Assembly: GCF_016545825.1 (NCBI RefSeq)
Contig: NC_052621.1
Location: forward strand, 11,122,199-11,186,198
DNA length: 64,000 nucleotides
Direction of reading: 5' to 3'
From: Eucalyptus grandis
Taxonomy: Eukaryota; Streptophyta; Magnoliopsida; Myrtales; Myrtaceae
Shown: piece by piece, positions 1 through 10,654 of the stretch
How the letters are laid out: the number at the start of each line of letters is the position of its first letter
Numbering within the stretch: the first letter of the stretch is position 1
Program-made: the position numbers and the translations under genes
The notes under the pieces: model-generated
Databases searched by the model: none
What the model was told of the DNA's origin: nothing
The model's input: only the letters and a program-made list of their open reading frames with translations

Positions 1-822
1 TTTTTTTTTTTCAATAAAGTAATAATCATTTTATTCTTCATTTCGCACGCTTTCCATAAGTCAATGGTCGTTGCCATGGTCCCCGCCCATGTGGGTGATT
101 CTATGCTTGTCCGTCTGTCCAACGCCTTTGCTTGCAATCAGAGCGCTTCTTCGTCAGGCTGCGTCGAGCAGTTCGATTGTTGGAGATCTCTTGGATTATC
201 TTAATGAGTCCTGGACTCAGTTTCATACTGCAGGTACTTCAAATTCTGTAGTTTGTGTGGTCTTGCGCTTTGGTTTAAGGTAGTTGAGCTTGATTATGAT
301 GTTTAGTTTGTCATATTGTTTCCAAATGTGTTTAGCTTGTAATATGTCTGGCTTTCATGATGTTCAAAAGATCCTCTCTAGTTTTGTAGAGAGCTTGGGA
401 AAGTGTTCGAAATCTTCAATGCTTTTCATTACAGTTGTTGTTTATGCATGCATATGTATATGGTTTTCGCATAAGCTTTAGGCAGATGTTTTTTTTTTTT
501 TGGATGTATATCTTCTCGGGTAGTTGTAACTCGGATGCTGCGATTTCTAATTAATAGCTGATATCTAGGCTTCTGCTTATTTGCTACTCTCTACTTCAAG
601 CTCAGCATGTATGCATTTCTAGTTTAAAGACTAGGAAAAACTGTCTGAAGCCATCCATATTTAGTATCCGGGCACATGAATGGAAGTCCTTCATCCCGTA
701 TGCTCATTATATGGACAGTACAATGACAAGGCTACATATCCTCGCGATGAAATCAATAGATCAAGGTCAAACCCTTGCTTCAGGCAAGTAGCAGCTGGTG
801 TTAGAAATCTGGTGTGTATTAG

Positions 823-1295
823 TGTTAGAATTTAAATGTGCGCGGAAGCATGGTATAGTTTATATTTGATAGAGAATGGACAAGGATAGGATATTTTGAG
901 AAGGTTTATGGGACAAAGATAGTTTTACTAGCTTAAAAGATGATTATACAATAGTTGAAGGAAGTGTTGGTGGAGGAACTTCAAGATATGGAGTATTATT
1001 TCATGCTCCTCTCACTCTTCTAACATTTGTTGTTTTGCTAATCTCCCCCCTTTTTCTTATTTATAGGGACTAAATATAACATTCTAGATTTATGTGAAAT
1101 GTTGTCCACTTAGACTTATTCTAGGAAATTCTAGATTGTAGTTTATCCAGTCTTCTTCTAGAGATTTCTACTTGCTTGCTTTCCCACGTGAATCTTCTAG
1201 ATTCATTTAGCAACCTCCATTCTCAACAATTCTAGACAATATCAATCTTGAAGTTTCTAGAAAGTTTTAGAGAAAATGGATCACAATTTCCAACA
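823..1295 (-). repeat. 3' LTR of the small LTR element
   Basis: 473 bp. On the minus strand it begins TGTTGG after the purine tract and ends CTAACA at the target duplication. It shares patches with 1691-1935, such as tgttagaatttaaatgtgcg and caatagttgaa, so it is a diverged copy of the inner part of the other LTR. Confidence 0.7.
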
Positions 1296-1313
1296 CTCCC
1301 TTTTGATCCATTT

Positions 1314-1691
1314 TCAGGATAATCTGGACTTGTGTTGTAAAGTCTTGGATATACCTTGAATTTTTCTTGTAATTTGTCCCATGTCTTTTATTCCGTCTTC
1401 ATTCCACGATCCCTTGCATTCTCTTGTCGAAATACTTGCACTTGCCGTTGAATGTGCATGTTTTTTCTTTAACGATGTCCCATATATCTTGGGCATCAAA
1501 ATGCTCTTAGTTGTAGTTGTTAGCTCGGGCTCTGGCTCTGGCTTGTACGCTCTAGCTCTGGCTCCGGCTTTGATTTTGGCTCTAGCTTCGGCTCTGGTTC
1601 TGTTGGCTCTCGTTCGGGCTCTGGCCTTTTTAGTTGAGGATGGTAAGGACAAACGCCCATAACCATCTGATATGCCTAACTGTGATACCAT
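1314..1691 (-). pseudogene. gag-like fragment of the LTR element with Arg/Ala low-complexity insert
   Basis: A 125-residue open frame starts immediately after the primer-binding site. It opens VSQLGISDGYGRL and then runs into an Arg/Ala/Glu-rich low-complexity stretch encoded by a decayed GGCTCT-type hexanucleotide repeat (about 1528-1625 on the plus strand). A neighbouring frame of the same strand contains DAQDIWDIV, as in copia gag proteins, so the frame is shifted. Not expected to make a working capsid protein. Confidence 0.5.
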
Positions 1692-2078
1692 GTTAGAATT
1701 TAAATGTGCGCGTGCAGAAGCATGGTTTTGGTATTAGTTATAGTTTTTGATTAGTGATGTTGTGTGCAAGTGTATGATATAATTTATAGTGGATGGACAA
1801 GGGATAAACTAGGATAATTGAAGGACAAAGAACATGGGATATGGGAAATAGTTTCATTAGTTGGATAAAATAGTTTTACAATAGTTGAATGAAGGTGTTG
1901 GTGATGGAGCTAACCATAAAAACCACATCATGTAGCTCCCTCGTCCTTCAATTATCCTAGTTTATCCCTTGTCCATCCACTATAAATTATATCATACACT
2001 TGCACACAACATCACTAATCAAAAACTATAACTAATACCAAAACCATGCTTCCGCACGCGCACATTTAAATTCTAACA
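1691..2078 (-). repeat. 5' LTR forming a 136-bp inverted repeat (foldback)
   Basis: The arms are 1691-1826 and 1943-2078, each 136 bp and nearly perfect reverse complements; one mismatch is obvious, in the gcgcgtgcagaagc segment. They enclose a 116-bp loop. Both outer ends read tgttagaatttaaatg inwards. The normal LTR start (TGTTGG, as in the other LTR) is missing from the outer end and replaced by an inverted copy of the LTR end. Confidence 0.85.
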
Positions 2079-4569
2079 ATTAGGTATTGTGGTATGCTTT
2101 CTTAGTAACAAGTTCAAGGTGTCAAGGTTTAACACACGACCTAAAGAGTCGGGAGTACATTGCAAATGCAGATTTAACACAAGCTGCAATGGCTTCTTTC
2201 TTTTATTCACGATTGTTCAATCAGTGTTCTAACAATTCTAGTGCCAGAACAACATAATTTATTACTAGGTAAACAGTATCAAACGGAAGTTAAATAATTT
2301 TCCTCGAGTTTTTGGAGAATTCTGGCATTAATTGTGAAATTCACCATCTCAGAAATCGTAAAAAAAATTCAACTAGAGCCACTGTGAATAAACATCGGTT
2401 ATTTGGATCTTGTAGAGGATGCCATACTAACTATGTACGATGGAATAAAAGTAACTAGCCAAACCAGTTGAGGAAAGCTTTCTCATTAGCATTCTTGTTT
2501 GTGATATAGTCCTGTACTAGCAGTAGAATTTGTATTATTATTGGCCATGGTATTGTTAAGTAGAAGTTAGCTACTTTGATATTCTTTCGCTAATTTAATC
2601 CTATTGTGAGGACTAGAACAAACGGTAGAAAGTAACTTGCATTGTTTATTACTCTGATTGTAATTTCACGCATATTTGAATGCTTTCCAAGAATTTGTTT
2701 TTATGCCAAAAGCATGATGGTCCGATTGCATCTAATAGAGGTGTATCTCATCCTAGTTACCTAAATAATGAGCTTTTCAGAGGGATAGGAGTTTTAAACT
2801 TTCTGATAACTTGCTCTGCGCGTTGTGAAAAGTAGATCTGAATAATTGATAGGCCCTTCATGTGCATTTTTAGATAAACTGACACAAGTCCCTTCCCTAG
2901 GGTAAGTGGAACATGTTATGTAGCAGAGTTTAACATGTAATCACCACATTCTGTAGTACGAATGCACTGAGGCTCCATGCGCAGGGGTAGTCATGTAAGA
3001 TTACATTGATATTTCTGGTGAGATTGGTCTTGATGGGACATAACCAGTATCGAGGCTATAGTCTTGTTTGTTATGGACATACCCAATTCATACAAGTAAA
3101 TTTTGCTTTAGATAACATTCTGATGATGCTTTTCACCTTTGTGTTTCCAGCTGAAGCAAAAAGACAATTAATCGATGCTGAATTTTATTTCCTGAATGAA
3201 AATGATGAATGGAACCTAAGGCCTGGAGGACACTACTTTACACGGAATATGTCTTCTTTAATTGCTTTGGCTGTAGAAGAAAGGTCAGTTAAGAACTTGT
3301 TGATTTAAAGCACATCTTTGGAAGGGGGAATGGGCTGGTGTAGATTCTGGCTTGCAATAATCTTATATACTTGATGTTGGTTCTGTGAAGTGCCAGTAAA
3401 GGGCATGTTGCCTGGTTAATGTCTTAGGAAATAGTGCTAGGCAGCAGACCAGTACCGAAACTGAAGCTATAATCGTAACTAGTTCTTTTTAAAGCTTCAA
3501 TCCATGTCGAAATAAGATTGTCGTGTGCTTTCTCCTATTGATAATTTCTTCTTTAGGAATCAGATTTACAAATCTTTAAGTTCTTTCTTTTTTCCTTCTA
3601 TATCTGGGAAAGCAGTTGGCTCCTTTTTGGGTAATTATAGGCAGCAAATATTCCATTTAATTGTTTTTAATTAACTATGGCCTTTTGGTTTTAGTTTGCA
3701 GATATGATGTTGGCAGTGGTTTTCATGTTATTGCTGCTCAGGCAGACAGCCCGTGCTTAAAATTAAAGCCAAAATCTGCATCAACTAAGTTTAATTATGT
3801 CACGGTCAATGTGCAGACTTATGGAGGTGATTTATGGCATACTTGGTTTGATAGAGATCGGAGTGTTGGAGGAAGGGTCATAAGAGAGATAGTGATGGTT
3901 CCTTTCTATACAGAGACCTCTTTTACGAGTACCCACTTTAGCCATACACCTTGACCGGTACATTTTGCTTCCTCGCATAATATTATGACAGTAGTTCTGA
4001 AGCTCAACAACTCGAAAGATATTCTTGTTTGGTCTGTTTGAGTTTGAGTTTTGGTTGAATCTATTAGAGCGGATGGCCCTTTTTTTTTTCCTCCTATTCT
4101 GTTGCTCGACCTCATTTGTTTGTGGTATTTAGTATGGGTGAAGTCTGCTCTTAGCTTTACAGATTACATAGGATGACTTAAGTTACTTAAATGAAAACTT
4201 GTCATATGATGCTTGCATGCATTTACCTTTTTTTTTTTCCGGGATACACTCCTCGTAGTGTGTACTATAATGTTGAAGTATTGACTTGCGGTTAATTATA
4301 CAATCAGATTGACTGAAGGGAATTAAACTTTGTCAAGTTTAGAAGTTTTGGCCATTGTAGAGCTCACTGTGTGATGATATTGTAGCAGGATTCCTATCAA
4401 TCTTTGTTTTGAATTTCACATTCTTCATTTTCAAGTAAAGCAGAATTTTGATGGTTAACTATGTCTTCTGGTTATTGAAAAATTGAAAACCATTTTTGAG
4501 AACCTAACAGCTTTTGTTAAACCTAATAGCAGCTCACAGCTCGCTGGCTACTATAGATGAAAAAAGAAA

Positions 4570-5470
4570 AAAATTTGTTAAATTATGTTTCGAGTTTGAG
4601 TCCCGATCTGTACAAAATATTTACATGGTGAAATAAGAAACAACATGCGCGGAGCATTTGATGAAAAATGGCGCAGGATAGGAGCCGAAGGCATCCCGCC
4701 CATGATCTGCGCTTCACGTTGGAAATGAAGAGGGACAATCCATGGGATTCTTCTTTGTCAGCATGAAATGAGGCCGAAGGGTTGATCGTCCAATTCTTCT
4801 ACGTCATTAAATGCATGCACATGGCATGCTCGTAGAAGAATTGGTTGGTCAGCACTTGTAGGCGCCGAATTCCCTCTTTCACGGTTTTGTATTTTATTGA
4901 TAAAGAAAGAGGGAAGGCAGAAGCTATTCTACGTGTGTCGGTGTATGCTGGTCATTCGCTCACATGCTATCATTAATTGCATGGAGGTGATCGGCATCGT
5001 TCTGACAATTCTGGAGCACAATATTATTTTATTTCCTTCCCTTCAACCGATAAAAGGTGAAGACGTCTGAAGCTCGAGACAGAGCGAAAGAATAGAGCTC
5101 GGCAGAGAGAGCGAAAGGAAAAGAGCTCGAGAGACCGAGAGCGAGAGACGTGAGCTCAGAGAGATTTGTGCGGAGTCTTAGTCCATTGAGTTGTTTTGTT
5201 AAACACCGTGGGTATCGGGTATAAAGTAGGAGTGAAAAACACTTGAGCGCATGTGTGATTGTAATCCTGTAATTCTTCGATTTATAGTGGATTGATTTGC
5301 TGACTCTCCCCGTGGACGTAGGTTTCGACATTCAGACCGAACCACGTAAATTTTCGGTATCCTTTTCTTTTTATTATTCCTCGTTTTATTTCAATCGATT
5401 TCTATAGCTCCCGATATAATTGCAAAATTACGATCCGCTTCCGTTACGATGTCGATTTACAACAACTTTT
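4570..5470. mobile_element. Possible solo LTR (Ty1-copia type)
   Basis: The block at about 5210-5345 (attgtaatcctgtaattctt, tggattgatttgctgactct, ccccgtggacgtaggttt, gaaccacgtaaat) has the look of the 3' part of many plant copia LTRs. No internal coding region is attached. I could not fix the ends or a target duplication, so the limits are approximate. It falls between the third and last recognisable exons of the aspartyl aminopeptidase remnant. Confidence 0.4.
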
Positions 5471-5479
5471 CTAAAACCT

Positions 5480-7300
5480 AACAGCTGCTTGCTGCCCACT
5501 AAACTTTACTAGCAGCTTCAGGCATAATGCCATCATTATTGTTTCAAGAAGTTCATCTTATGTTCGTTTCCTTCTGTTGTAAAGAGTGTGGCCAACTTGA
5601 AATAGAGATGGTCTTCTCACTTCAAATGCAACCGTTAGCTGCTTAGCATCATAGTATATTAAAGTACATCACTTAATGGTTCTCTCTAGTTTGTATTTTC
5701 AGGAAAATGTAATTGTTGTGGTGTTAAACTGCAGCGTGCATTATTGAGTTTAAAATTCCCAATACACGGACAATATGAAACTTGGCATACCAGAAGAGCA
5801 AAGAAAAAAAGATTTTACTTTCTATAATTGTGTGTAAACCCGTGAATTCTTACACTGATATGCTGAGTACTGAAAGATTTCCACCTTCTAAGGAATTTGA
5901 ATATGGAACAGTTAGCTCCACATGCTTCTGTTCCCTTCCAAGTGACGTGGGACAATCTGATTGGGTGAATCAGATCTGGATGTACTGTTTTGGGGCTGTG
6001 AACACTACCAGTGAACAGTAATCGTGGGGTTTAAGCTGACTGATAAGCGGATGATACGGAAATTGATCAGAGTGTGGCAGATGTTGAAGAAAGGTTAGGA
6101 AAAAATCTTTAGGCTTCACATCCAAAACGCCTAAGCATAACATCTAGGGGAGAATTGCATCGCATAAGTCTGTATGCTGAAACTTTAGTCACTCATCAAA
6201 TAGATACATCATAAGCCAAAGGAAGACCATATATATAGACTCCAACAGACCCTATTCGAAATAGGAACTCTCAAATAAGAAACCTAAGAAAATCTCATAT
6301 CTTAAAGACTAGGAAACACAATATTCCATTTCAAATAGAAACGAAACAATAATAGTCTGGAACTCCTTCTAAGCAACCTTTTTACTTATAGGAAGACTCT
6401 AGGACTGACTTAAGCAAGGTTGCTTCTGTCGAACGATTTTGGAAGTGCTTTGCCCAATGAAGATGTATCTATTGAAGCCTTTTAGAAGTAGTAGAAACTT
6501 CAAAGTGTATGATTCTATAAGCGCATTTCCAATGATGTAAAGCAGCATACCACAAATTGAAGCTAGTTGCTCTCAATTCTTACTTTAAGAAACTTGAGTT
6601 TGTTCAAGAACGTTTACATGTTAGTATTTAGCATCAGATTTCTTCTCTTTTAATGATAACTTTGGGTTTTCGTTTTCCAAAAAATATTGGGAAAATTCTC
6701 ACAAGAAGAATCAAGCCCTATCTCTGGAGATTGCCTACGTGGTGGACTCGGAGGTTGGCACGTAAAAAATATGTTGAGAAGATATAGCCCCTATGACTTG
6801 ATTGCATTTCTTAAAAAAAGTATAGGACTTCATAGTATTGAGTGAAAGGTTTAGGAACCGTAGCACTGTCAATAGTCAAGTAAGTTATAAATCGCCGTGC
6901 TTAATTTAAGAGGAAAAAAGAAAATCATAACTAGTATTTTTGATGGCTATATCTCTATGCCAAAAGAATATTTTTCCAATTCTTCATGTGAATCTCTCAA
7001 TGATTAAACCCTGCTCCGTTTATGTCTGTGAGTCAGGCATCTTTTCATGCATAAGTCTATGCAAATTATGCTCAAGAGCTCCTTTGATGTACCGTCTTCA
7101 ACATAGGAACAACAGGGATCTGTGTGATCTGTTGATTTATTTTTACCTTCCAGCAGAGACACATATTTATAACTCTTTTTTATTTTTCTCTTTCCCGGGT
7201 GGGTTGCTGTTTGTTCATCACATATCTTTTTCTTCTCGGTGAATGTTTAAAAGTGTGAAACTGTTGTCATGATTATGTCCGTCTGTTTTTTACATTTGCA
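5480..7300. other. Former intron/exon region without recognisable coding sequence
   Basis: This is where the central M18 exons would be expected. Only short open frames occur (for example 5782-6021 and 6940-7242). None resembles the family, and I recognise no other domain. The block has probably been replaced or decayed beyond recognition. Confidence 0.5.
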
Positions 7301-7806
7301 GCGTGAGAGAAGAATGTGGGAAGGAAGATACTGACATCGCCTAGCAGCATTTCAAGGCCTTTTATCAAAGCTTTTCGCATGTAGACAGTAAGCTGACTAT
7401 TGACTATTAGCAAGTCTACAAATATCTGTCTGAATTATTTCTTTAATCCCATGGGGCCTTCTATGTGCCTAAATTGCAAAAGAGAGGTTGAGGAGGGAGG
7501 TGCCCAGGTATATGTATGCATATCCGAAAAAGTGGAAATTTATTTCTCAGAGAATTGCGGATGGGTGGGTTGGAATTTCGGTGCAGGAATTTTGTTACTC
7601 TTTGAGATATCTACACCAAAATTAGCAGCGAGGACATGCCTTATCTGATTCAATCCATGTTTTCTAGGTTCACTTCATTAGAATAGATCAGAGTTTGGTG
7701 TTTGCATCTAGTGTGCTTTCGAGCATTTCTATTTCAGCAACTACATAGATACCCGGCTTCTTTTTGCGCGCTCATTTTCTTGGGCTCAGTAACTTACTCA
7801 TGAAAG

Positions 7807-7955
7807 ATGCGCAAAGAGTTCGTATTATTATGCGGTGAACTTGCTTTATCTACACGAGCAGATCAGCTAACAAGATCAGCCCACACAAGCCCACACGCAC
7901 TAAAAGCCAGAGAGATCGTTGCGGAGCATAATGCTGGGGGTGTCATTCCATATGT
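7807..7955 (+). other. Exon-like open frame, unrecognised
   Basis: This reading frame contains LLCGELALSTRADQLTR and HALKAREIVAEHNAGGVI and is followed by a possible donor (gtatgcat). The composition looks protein-like and unlike nearby AT-rich frames. I cannot assign a family. It may be a fragment of another gene or a chance frame. Confidence 0.25.
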
Positions 7956-8009
7956 ATGCATTTCCTCAACTTGGCAATTTTGGTCTGACAACTTGGCAGT
8001 TTGATAGAA

Positions 8010-9240
8010 AGGAAATGAAGGAATCGGCAGTCCTCTTCAAGAAGCAAATGAAGAAGTCCTATTTCTGCTGGTTCACTTGAGAGGTGACCACTGACAAAGG
8101 GAAATGTACATGCACAGTTATCTAGTGAACTTCTGTATTTTCACTAGATGCGTATTTTCACTAGATGGGAGGACTCTTAAGGGTTGAAAGTAGCCTAATC
8201 AGTAAGAAAATAGCAGTTTTCTTAGGGTTAGCACCATAAATCCCCCCGGTGAAAACCCAACGGTCAAAGTTCTTTATACTGGCTAGCATATGTACCATAA
8301 CTTTCCATTTTAGTGATTATATAGGAGAGCCTGTTCTATTTTTTTGCCAAAATTCAAAACCAAAATTGATTGGAATGCATATCAAGTATGATTGGTTGGT
8401 TACATTATATCAGTTACGTCTTATACTACTTTCTGGTGATAGTTTAACCATGAGTTTGTGAAACTTTACAAAGTAGTTTTCAACTTTAGCGAAAGTAGCT
8501 GGGGAGCTGCTTTGAAAAAGGCAGGATTTGATCCAAAAGAGCTATAGAATAATTTTACCATTCCCAGTCATAGGACTTCGGGAGTTTAAAACTTCATGAA
8601 GTTTTCTCCATTTTACCCTCAGTCATTTCTTTACATTTTCATCAAAAAACTCGATGGTGGTTATCGATCAAGCACTTGCCATGGACATGTGGCACTTATG
8701 TGCACGTGTTCCGAATGAAAAAAACTAGTCCATATGTTATTTTACATCTAAAATCCAAACCCTTTACCCGATAAAGGGGTCTAATATTTGTTACGAAATA
8801 TTTGATTTGAGTTATAATTATTTCGCATCACCTTTGACGAGAGAGTTTGAGATTGGTGAACTATCATCCCAATTCACCAAGATGCTTGCAGTTAAAAAGT
8901 TTTTCCACACTTGCAGCTATGTAACATAACGCAAGTTGTTTAAATGTTCACTCACAATGTATATCGAATTTGTGACCTTGTGAAGGACAGACCGCACATT
9001 TACTGCTAAGCCAACTGCTCTAGTAATTTTTCCACATCATTAAGTAGCTCTTTTTCTATGAAAAAAGTAAGTTCTATCTTTTCAACACTTATAATTCTGT
9101 CGATGTTTACTGACTTTCAAAGGTGTATTCTAGAATTCCAGAATTCGCCAGTAACTTCTCTTATTATATAAGCAAAACTATAAACCCACTACTGCTCCAG
9201 TAATGTTCGTGAGCGTTGAGTAACTTCTTAACACAAAAAG
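8010..9240. other. Intergenic AT-rich DNA
   Basis: No gene, RNA or element recognised. It contains a short direct repeat (attttcactagatg twice, near 8138-8166). Confidence 0.6.
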
Positions 9241-9394
9241 TAAACTTCATGAAATCAGTTTCTAGCAAGTTCTTTCTAAAAGTCATCCCTTGCTATGGAA
9301 ACTCACTTCAAAATCGGGACATCAATTTACAGCCGATTCACATTTATCTGAACGCCAAGATGATCCAAATATAATATGGTGTAGCTTGCGTGGA

Positions 9395-9600
9395 GGTTTC
9401 ATGAAGTCAACCATTGTTTATGTAGCTCAACCGCAGCTGCACACCACACTCTTCACACACAACCGGCACACAGCCGCCTGCCCCCGCACACCCGGAAAAC
9501 CCACGCAGCGCGCGCGGACACACTCCTTGGAAACGCAGAAAAGAAGAAGAGAAATTACCTCGCGATGGCGCGGCAAGAAGAATTTGCGATATCTAACTCA
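9395..9600. promoter_or_regulatory. Conserved GC-rich upstream block, copy A
   Basis: A CpG-rich stretch about 1.1 kb upstream of the first transporter start codon. It is preserved in the other copy (19765-19975), including ccattgtttatgtagctcaa, cacactccttggaaac and cagaaaagaagaagagaaat. Open frames on both strands exist but are not kept between copies, so a regulatory or leader role fits better than coding. It could also be a remnant of an older exon. Confidence 0.35.
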
Positions 9601-10482
9601 AGATATTATCTCACTTGCGCACACATCTACCTTAATCACGCACACTCTCTCATCCTTTGTCCTTGATCGTGTAGCACAGACATCATCAATTAGATAAGAT
9701 ACAAAATAAGGTAGGATAACATGAACCACTGAAATTAAGTGCAAGAGGACACCCAACCACAGCATCCTGAACTACCAGGCGACTAGAAACAACGGCCGGT
9801 CAACAAGGTCGAACCAGAAACATGAGCGAATGACCCGGGTAGGGCATGAATCGTATGGTTCCTAGCAAGCCATCCCATGTAATTGCACATTTCTTGAATT
9901 GAATTTTGTATAGGATGGAGCTGGGAGAATGCTAAAAGTATCATGACACGTATGGGATCGATGCATACACAGAATCACCGTGATCGTTGTCGTCGTGCTT
10001 GATGGATGATATACCAAATATCTCGACACTCGTGGTGGAAAGTGGAGCCGCTGAAATCGAGTTGGTTAACGAATTTAGGATATTAAGAATGATGTCACGA
10101 TAGTTCAAATTTGATTTAGCACATGCTTCTGTAAATGATAATGTAATTCTTTAAATGGAAATTCAAAATTAAAGAATCTTAGATCTTCATGATTTATTCA
10201 CAATTAGAGGAATGAAGACATACTTTTATCCATAACAATAATTTTGAAAACAAAATACAAAATGACTATTGAAGAAATAAAAGCAAATGAACAAATCTGG
10301 TATCTCTCCTTTAATCTACTTTTCTTAAAGTATTTTATTTGATGGATGATAAAATACCTCCAGTGCGGTTCCTATCAAGCAACAATGTCTGAAACTCCCC
10401 TGGAGGAGCTAAGATTTTTTTGCTCTCTTTGTACGGCCATTCGCATTCAACAACCAGTCAATCCCAAATATCGACCATCTTC

Positions 10483-10502
10483 TCTCTCTCTCTCTCTCTC
10501 TC
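10483..10502 (+). repeat. (CT)n tract in the 5' leader of transporter copy A
   Basis: About ten CT units sit about 150 bp before the start codon, typical of plant 5' leaders. Copy B has a shorter, interrupted tract at about 20718-20730. Confidence 0.7.
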
Positions 10503-10654
10503 ATGAGCGCATTCACATACCCAAGCTCCGTTCTTGAATTCGCTCGAGATCGCACAAGCACAGCACCCTCTGGAGATTCGCCGAGAACAAGAAAAGAGAT
10601 CATCGACTTCAATTACGATAGCGACGGCGGCAGCGGCGAGGAACTCGGGAGGGA

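Larger units (their letters stand above)
823..2078 (-). mobile_element. Small LTR retroelement (Ty1-copia-derived, non-autonomous) with 5-bp target duplication
   Basis: It reads on the minus strand and lies in the first intron of the aspartyl aminopeptidase remnant. It is flanked on both sides by the identical 5-mer attag (818-822 and 2079-2083). On the minus strand the order is: left LTR (2078 to 1691), a primer-binding site tggtatcacag matching initiator tRNA-Met (1690-1680), a short gag-like segment, a purine-rich tract atcaaaagggag (1307-1296), then right LTR (1295-823). No protease, integrase or RT is visible, so it must have moved in trans. The two LTRs differ in structure: the one at 1691-2078 is a near-perfect hairpin, while the one at 823-1295 is not. 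Confidence 0.8.
71..7410 (+). pseudogene. Aspartyl aminopeptidase (M18) pseudogene, middle exons missing
   Basis: Family: M18 metallopeptidases remove N-terminal Asp/Glu from peptides and are usually about 480-530 residues. Seen: exon 1 (71-233) ends in DLLDYLNESWTQFHTA; exon 2 (3151-3283) begins AEAKRQLIDA and contains FTRNMSSLIALAVEE; exon 3 (3702 to about 3953) contains ADSPCLKLKP and TWFDRDRSVGGRVI; a last exon (7302-7410) contains SVREECGKEDTDIA and HFKAFYQSF. Junction phases of exons 1-3 fit (1, then 2). Breaks: in exon 3 the frame shifts after GGRVI, and the VPTLAIHLDR block appears in another frame at about 3928-3957. The zinc-ligand His of the AHTDSP motif is Gln (AAQADSP). The last exon has an in-frame TAG at 7342-7344. 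I found none of the central exons. The true start codon is uncertain; ATG 71 is only the first in frame. Likely a dead copy. Confidence 0.85.

Noticed and set aside
1381..1662. Plus-strand open frame rich in Leu/Ala/Val
   Set aside because: It is the antisense of the hexanucleotide repeat in the gag-like fragment; hydrophobicity comes from the GGCTCT repeat.
4595..4625. Pol III B-box-like gagtttgagtcccgatctg, possible SINE or tRNA
   Set aside because: No A box at proper distance and no cloverleaf.
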